Of a stretch of DNA of 8,743 bases, positions 5,856 to 8,743 are shown in pieces; the first letter of the stretch is position 1; the number at the start of each line of letters is the position of its first letter. The notes under the pieces were generated by a model. It did no database searches. It saw nothing but the letters and a program-made list of their open reading frames with translations, and was not told where the DNA came from. The stretch spans positions 1 through 8,743 of the forward strand of contig JALZUI010000148.1 in the NCBI GenBank assembly GCA_023301545.1. The letters are read 5' to 3'. This DNA is from Akkermansiaceae bacterium (GTDB lineage Bacteria; Verrucomicrobiota; Verrucomicrobiia; Verrucomicrobiales; Akkermansiaceae). The position numbers and the translations under genes were made by a program.

Positions 5856-6838
5856 TGCGCGCGCTCCTCTATAGTTTCATCGTTTTCACTCTGGGGTTTT
5901 CCCAGCCACTGCTTCCCTCGCGCGTCGCTGACCCGATTCCGGCGGAAATCGATCTAATGTATGAGCAAGGGGTCTCATACCTTCTCAGCCTCCAAGGGTC
6001 GGGCGGACAGTTTGAGGATGCCGAATTAATTCACCCTGCGGTCATCTCTTTCTCCATGTTATCCATCTTGGCAAAGGGAGAAAACATTCACCAGCCACGG
6101 ATCAGGAGCTACATTAAGACCTGTCTCGACACCCTCTTCGCTAGCCAAAACTCTGAATCTGGCTATATCGGAAACAGCCTGTACAACCACGGCTTCGCCA
6201 CCCTAGGACTGGCCGAAGTCTATGGAGTAGTTGACGATGACCGAATCGGACCCGCGCTGAAGAAGGCCGTCGATCTCATCATCGAGGCGCAAGAGTATAA
6301 TAGCTACAAGGCCTGGCGCTATACCCCGAAAAGTAATGATGCCGACTCCACGGTTACTGGTTGCCAGCTCGTTGCCCTCCTAGGAGCCAGAAACGCAGGG
6401 ATCGCAGTTCCTGATACCGTCATTGATCAAGGGCTGGCCTACCTAGAAACCTGTCGCACTCCTGTCGGGTCATACGGATACACGGATAACAACAATGGCC
6501 GCCCCACACTAACTGCCATCGCCGTGCTCTGCCACCACCTTGCCCAAAAAGAACCAAACGAAAAAATCGAGGAATCCGTTCAGTTTCTTAAAAAAAATCT
6601 AAACTTCCGCGATCAGCACTACCCCTTTTACTTTGAGTATTACATGGCCCAAGCCCTCTTCCAATCTGACCTCCAAACTTGGCAAGAGTGGAACAAGCGC
6701 AACATCCGATACCTGAAACTCATCCAAGCACGTGACGGAAGCTGGGACGGAAGTCATGGTAAAATGTACTGCTCCTCCGCTGCCCTCCTTTCACTGGCGC
6801 CGAACTACCGCTTCCTCCCCATCTACGAAAAGTTTTAG
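5855..6838 (+). CDS. Secreted alpha/alpha-toroid protein (prenyltransferase/squalene-cyclase-like repeats)
   Basis: A 327-residue protein with an N-terminal signal sequence (MRALLYSFIVFTLGFSQPLL, likely cut near SRVA/DP), so it should be periplasmic or otherwise exported. The mature part shows several helix-pair repeats of the terpenoid-cyclase toroid: VSYLLSLQGSGGQFED (40-55), LFASQNSESGYIGNSLYNHG (94-113), WRYTPKSNDADSTVTG (154-169), YLETCRTPVGSYGY (196-209) and LIQARDGSWDGSHGKMYCSS (289-308), the last like a QW motif. No intact DxDDTA cyclase motif is present (DADSTV at 162-167 lies at the comparable place), so terpene cyclisation is doubtful; planctomycete and verrucomicrobial relatives are uncharacterised. 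The ATG at 5855 overlaps the upstream stop by one base; a TTG at 5849 would add two residues. Coupled translation with the PP2C protein suggests a shared process, which is inference. Confidence 0.83.
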   Translation: MRALLYSFIVFTLGFSQPLLPSRVADPIPAEIDLMYEQGVSYLLSLQGSGGQFEDAELIHPAVISFSMLSILAKGENIHQPRIRSYIKTCLDTLFASQNSESGYIGNSLYNHGFATLGLAEVYGVVDDDRIGPALKKAVDLIIEAQEYNSYKAWRYTPKSNDADSTVTGCQLVALLGARNAGIAVPDTVIDQGLAYLETCRTPVGSYGYTDNNNGRPTLTAIAVLCHHLAQKEPNEKIEESVQFLKKNLNFRDQHYPFYFEYYMAQALFQSDLQTWQEWNKRNIRYLKLIQARDGSWDGSHGKMYCSSAALLSLAPNYRFLPIYEKF

Positions 6839-6856
6839 CGGGAAAGGTTAGGGTAC

Positions 6857-6885
6857 AAAAAAGAGCCGTCCTACTTGACGGCTCT
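6857..6885. terminator. Intrinsic terminator between convergent genes
   Basis: A 9-bp perfect stem, AGAGCCGTC (6862-6870) and GACGGCTCT (6877-6885), encloses a 6-nt loop. On the minus strand the stem is followed by a run of six T, making it a canonical terminator for yebC. On the plus strand the stem is followed by CTTCATG, a weak tail, so it probably also ends, but less efficiently, the toroid gene transcript. Confidence 0.87.
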
Positions 6886-6907
6886 CTTCATGAATACGGA
6901 TCTAACC

Positions 6908-7618
6908 TTATCCAATATTGGTAAAGACCGCTTGCACGTCTTCATCGTCTTCTAGCTTGTCGATCACCTCTTCAATCTCCGCCAGTTGCTCTTCGCTAAA
7001 CTCTGTAGGATTGCTCGGGATCCGTTGTAGGCTCGCTTTAGAAATCTCTAGGCCCATCTCTTCACACCCCTTTGTCAGGTTACTGAAGTCAGCGTATTCC
7101 CCGTAACAATAAACCGTTCCTTCTTCTTCGGAGAGTTCTTCTAGACCTGCATCAATGAGGTTGAGCTCGACCTCTTCCAGTTCCATTTCGTCCGTTTTCG
7201 CAAATTCGACTACCGCCTTCCGGTCAAACATAAAGTCAAAGGCTCCTGAGTTCATCATTTGGCCACCTGATTTGTTGATAATCGTTTTCACATTTGTGAT
7301 CGATCGGTTCGTATTATCAGTCGCACATTCGATATAGAGTAGCGCCCCATGCGGCCCTTTAGCTTCATAGGTCACTTCAGAGTAATCCGCTGCATCCTTT
7401 CCACTCGCCCGTTCAATCGCCTTTTTGATGTTATCTTTAGGCATGTTCTCGGACTTCGCACTCGCAATAGCGAGGCGGAGCTTAGAATTACTATCAGGGT
7501 CGTCCCCACCCTCTTTCGCAGCCATTGTTATTGATTTAGCCAGCTTTGGAAAAAGCTTAGACATCTTATCCCATCGTTTTTCTTTCGATGCTCTTCGGTA
7601 TTCAAATGCGCGTCCCAT
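6908..7618 (-). CDS. yebC: YebC/PmpR family protein (TACO1 homologue)
   Basis: A complete 236-residue member of the YebC/TACO1 family. Members bind the ribosome and ease translation of proline-rich stretches, and several have also been described as transcriptional regulators. The family core is evident: SKLFPKLAKSITMAAKEGGDDPDSNSKLR (about 20-48), then ENMPKDNIKKAIERASGKD (57-75), YEAKGPHGALLYIECATDNTNRS (83-105), and GGQMMNSGAFDFMFDRKAVV (118-137). The N terminus MGRAFEYRRASKEKRWDKMS differs from the E. coli-type MAGHSKWANIKHRK and matches the version I associate with Bacteroidetes and Verrucomicrobia. The C-terminal 30 residues are acidic. The start has no obvious Shine-Dalgarno (GAGAAACGAAACTACTACT precedes it). 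The gene is divergent from the S4 protein gene across 141 bp and ends at the hairpin at 6857-6885. Confidence 0.95.
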   Translation of the reverse strand: MGRAFEYRRASKEKRWDKMSKLFPKLAKSITMAAKEGGDDPDSNSKLRLAIASAKSENMPKDNIKKAIERASGKDAADYSEVTYEAKGPHGALLYIECATDNTNRSITNVKTIINKSGGQMMNSGAFDFMFDRKAVVEFAKTDEMELEEVELNLIDAGLEELSEEEGTVYCYGEYADFSNLTKGCEEMGLEISKASLQRIPSNPTEFSEEQLAEIEEVIDKLEDDEDVQAVFTNIG

Positions 7619-7722
7619 AGTAGTAGTTTCGTTTCTCTACAGCTATTCCCATCCCCCTCACCATGCAAGGCTTTCTTTCTCCCTCCCTGTAATTTATTAA
7701 TGCTCATAGATTAAAAAAGACG

Positions 7723-7751
7723 TTGCGGTTCGCCCCCTAACAGTCGATAAT
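7723..7751 (+). promoter_or_regulatory. Candidate sigma-70 promoter of the S4-domain gene
   Basis: TTGCGG (7723-7728) and GATAAT (7746-7751, five of six matches to TATAAT) are separated by exactly 17 bp. The -10 box ends 8 nt before the ATG, so transcription should begin at or within a few bases of the start codon. The remainder of the 141-bp divergent gap (7619-7759) shows no other clear element; the yebC promoter was not located. Confidence 0.5.
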
Positions 7752-7759
7752 TACCAACG

Positions 7760-8164
7760 ATGGCTGATGGCAAAAAATCTCTCCGCGCTGATAAATGGAT
7801 GTGGGCTACACGTTTTTTCAAAACCCGTAGCCAAGCAACTAAGGCTTGCGAAGGTGGTAAAGTAAAACGTGGCAACCTCTCCATTAAACCATCCACCGTT
7901 CTGAAAGCCGGAGACAGACTCACCATCCCCGCGCATGAAGCAAATTATCAGCGGGAAATCACCGTCACGCAAATCATCGAAAAAAGAGTCTCCGCCGCCA
8001 TCGCTAGTGAGGCCTATGAAGAACATACCGACGAAACTATTGTCGCCGAAGCCCGTGAGGTTGCACGTACCGAGCGTCTTCTGCGTAACGAAGGAGACCA
8101 AGGACGCCTAACGAAAAAGCGTCGTCGTGATTGGGAGAAGGTTACTGGTGGGTTTTTCGAATAA
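7760..8164 (+). CDS. hslR: S4-domain RNA-binding protein, Hsp15-like
   Basis: A complete 134-residue protein. The N-terminal half is an S4 RNA-binding domain: LRADKWMWATRFFKTRSQATKACEGGKVKRG (about 8-38) and STVLKAGDRLTIP (45-57), closely resembling Hsp15's DKWLWAARFYKTR and EGGKV segments. In E. coli, Hsp15 binds the 50S subunit when it carries a stalled nascent chain and helps recycle it. The C-terminal part is charged and basic near the end (GRLTKKRRRDWEKV), as in the family. No Shine-Dalgarno is present, and the promoter-like boxes place the transcript start almost on the ATG, suggesting a leaderless mRNA. A 14-bp palindrome follows the stop immediately. Other S4 proteins (e.g. RqcH partner RqcP) share the domain, but length and C terminus favour Hsp15. 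Confidence 0.88.
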   Translation: MADGKKSLRADKWMWATRFFKTRSQATKACEGGKVKRGNLSIKPSTVLKAGDRLTIPAHEANYQREITVTQIIEKRVSAAIASEAYEEHTDETIVAEAREVARTERLLRNEGDQGRLTKKRRRDWEKVTGGFFE

Positions 8165-8178
8165 TGGTAAGCTTACCA
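8165..8178. repeat. 14-bp perfect palindrome after the S4 gene
   Basis: TGGTAAGCTTACCA begins at the base after the TAA stop of the S4-domain gene. It could form a 5-bp or slightly longer hairpin, but no T-run follows on either strand, so a rho-independent terminator is not supported; a protein-binding site or RNA 3'-end hairpin is possible. The rest of the gap to 8381 (about 200 bp, AT-rich) has no recognisable gene. Confidence 0.5.
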
Positions 8179-8338
8179 AAACTAAGCCAGCTCCTACTCC
8201 ACCAGCTCTTAACATAGGTAAAGTTACGTCTCCACGTTCATATCGCGTACATTCTTAACATAATGCGAATAAATAGTGACAATTTTGCGCCCAGACTTGA
8301 CTAAACCAATAAGAAAGGTCAAATAAGATCAATCTCGT

Positions 8339-8366
8339 CCAATTTTTAACAATTGGCTTCTATTAT
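8339..8366 (+). promoter_or_regulatory. Inverted repeat and -10-like box before the lipoprotein gene
   Basis: CCAATT (8339-8344) and AATTGG (8351-8356) form a 6-bp inverted repeat with a 6-nt spacer. TATTAT (8361-8366, five of six to TATAAT) follows and ends 15 nt before the ATG. No good -35 hexamer is at 16-18 bp spacing; the inverted repeat occupies that place, as an operator or activator site would. Confidence 0.3.
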
Positions 8367-8381
8367 CTAACACATCAATAC

Positions 8382-8743
8382 ATGAAAAACAAATACATCC
8401 TCGTAGGTCTCTCTAGTCTAGCTCTCTGGTCTTGTGAGAAAATCAAAGAAACCGCAAACTCCGCTGCAGACGCAGCTAAAGAGTCAGCTGCAGAAACCGC
8501 TAACTCTCTCAAAGAGAGCGCAATGGAAACGGGCAAAGCTGTAATGAGTGGTGAAAAAAGCCTTAGTGAAGCTGCTGCTGAAGTAGGTGAAACCGTAAAA
8601 GAAGGAGCCAAAAACGCAGGAAACGCAGCGGTTAATACCGTAAAAGGAACCGAAGAGGTTGTAGAAGAAGAAGTTGAAGCAACAGAAGAAGCGGTTGAAG
8701 CAACAGAAGAAGCGGTTGAAGCAACAGAAGAAGCGGTTGAAGC
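8382..8743 (+). CDS. Ala/Glu/Lys-rich helical lipoprotein with C-terminal repeats (3' end beyond the window)
   Basis: The visible 120 codons begin MKNKYILVGLSSLALWSCEK. A short hydrophobic leader ends in LWSC, a slightly unusual lipobox (W before S), with C18 as the probable lipidated residue. The mature chain has almost no aromatic residues or proline and is rich in Ala, Glu, Lys, Thr and Ser (for example ETANSAADAAKESAAETANS), predicting a long amphipathic helix like LEA or apolipoprotein-type proteins. From about residue 98 it becomes strongly acidic and repeats VEATEEA. No Shine-Dalgarno is seen. I do not recognise a named family; anchoring to a membrane and a structural or stress role are inferences. 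The gene has no stop in the window, and its full length is unknown. Confidence 0.82.
   Translation, partial: MKNKYILVGLSSLALWSCEKIKETANSAADAAKESAAETANSLKESAMETGKAVMSGEKSLSEAAAEVGETVKEGAKNAGNAAVNTVKGTEEVVEEEVEATEEAVEATEEAVEATEEAVE
8673..8743 (+). repeat. Exact 21-bp tandem direct repeats
   Basis: Three identical 21-bp copies (8673-8693, 8694-8714, 8715-8735) and 8 bases of a fourth encode VEATEEA each time. The copies do not differ at any base, which implies recent expansion or homogenisation. The unit is a multiple of three, so copy-number changes keep the reading frame. The array continues past the window edge. Confidence 0.97.

Noticed and set aside
7711..8101. Minus-strand open frames opposite the S4-domain gene
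   Set aside because: The plus-strand protein is a clear Hsp15-like S4 protein; the antisense translations resemble no family.
8375..8611. Minus-strand frame of 78 codons opposite the lipoprotein gene
   Set aside because: It arises from the Ala/Ser-rich codons of the helical lipoprotein, which has a proper signal and lipobox on the plus strand.
8673..8743. Tandem repeats considered as a CRISPR array
   Set aside because: The 21-bp units are contiguous with no spacers and continue the reading frame of the lipoprotein.

Overview
The window looks like a chromosomal housekeeping region from a Gram-negative bacterium, most likely of the PVC group (Verrucomicrobiota). The indications are signal peptides, an outer-membrane barrel, a lipoprotein, a type A RNase P RNA, a YebC protein beginning MGRAFEYRRASKEKRWDKMS, and a secreted alpha/alpha-toroid (squalene-cyclase-fold) protein of a kind common in Planctomycetes and Verrucomicrobia. 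The taxon is an inference from family resemblance; no 16S or other marker is present. There is no sign of phage, insertion sequence, CRISPR array or tRNA. Strong Shine-Dalgarno sequences are rare.

Left arm (1-3704, all minus strand). Read from right to left: a DpaA/YafK-type L,D-transpeptidase-fold peptidoglycan enzyme, then aspS (aspartyl-tRNA synthetase), a predicted outer-membrane beta-barrel protein beginning 4 nt after the aspS stop, and rnpA (protein subunit of RNase P), which runs off the left edge. The last three are packed like an operon.

Centre (3722-6838, plus strand). A DUF456 membrane protein starts 17 bp from the divergent transpeptidase gene. It is followed by rnpB, the catalytic RNA of RNase P. 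Only about 19 nt after rnpB comes a 400-residue protein that joins a minimal kinase-like domain to a PP2C phosphatase. Its stop overlaps the start of a secreted alpha/alpha-toroid protein (TAATG). No terminator is visible between rnpB and these two genes, so the three may form one transcription unit. A hairpin terminator at about 6857-6885 separates this block from the next.

Right arm (6908-8743). yebC (minus) and an Hsp15-like S4-domain RNA-binding protein (plus) are divergent. Then comes an Ala/Glu/Lys-rich helical lipoprotein that ends in exact 21-bp tandem repeats cut by the window edge.

Taken together, most genes concern RNA and translation (RNase P protein and RNA, AspRS, YebC, the S4 protein) or the cell envelope (transpeptidase-fold enzyme, barrel, DUF456, toroid, lipoprotein). 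The least ordinary items are the kinase-PP2C fusion behind rnpB, the closeness of rnpA and rnpB, the repeat lipoprotein, and -10-like boxes only 8 nt from start codons, which suggest leaderless messages.
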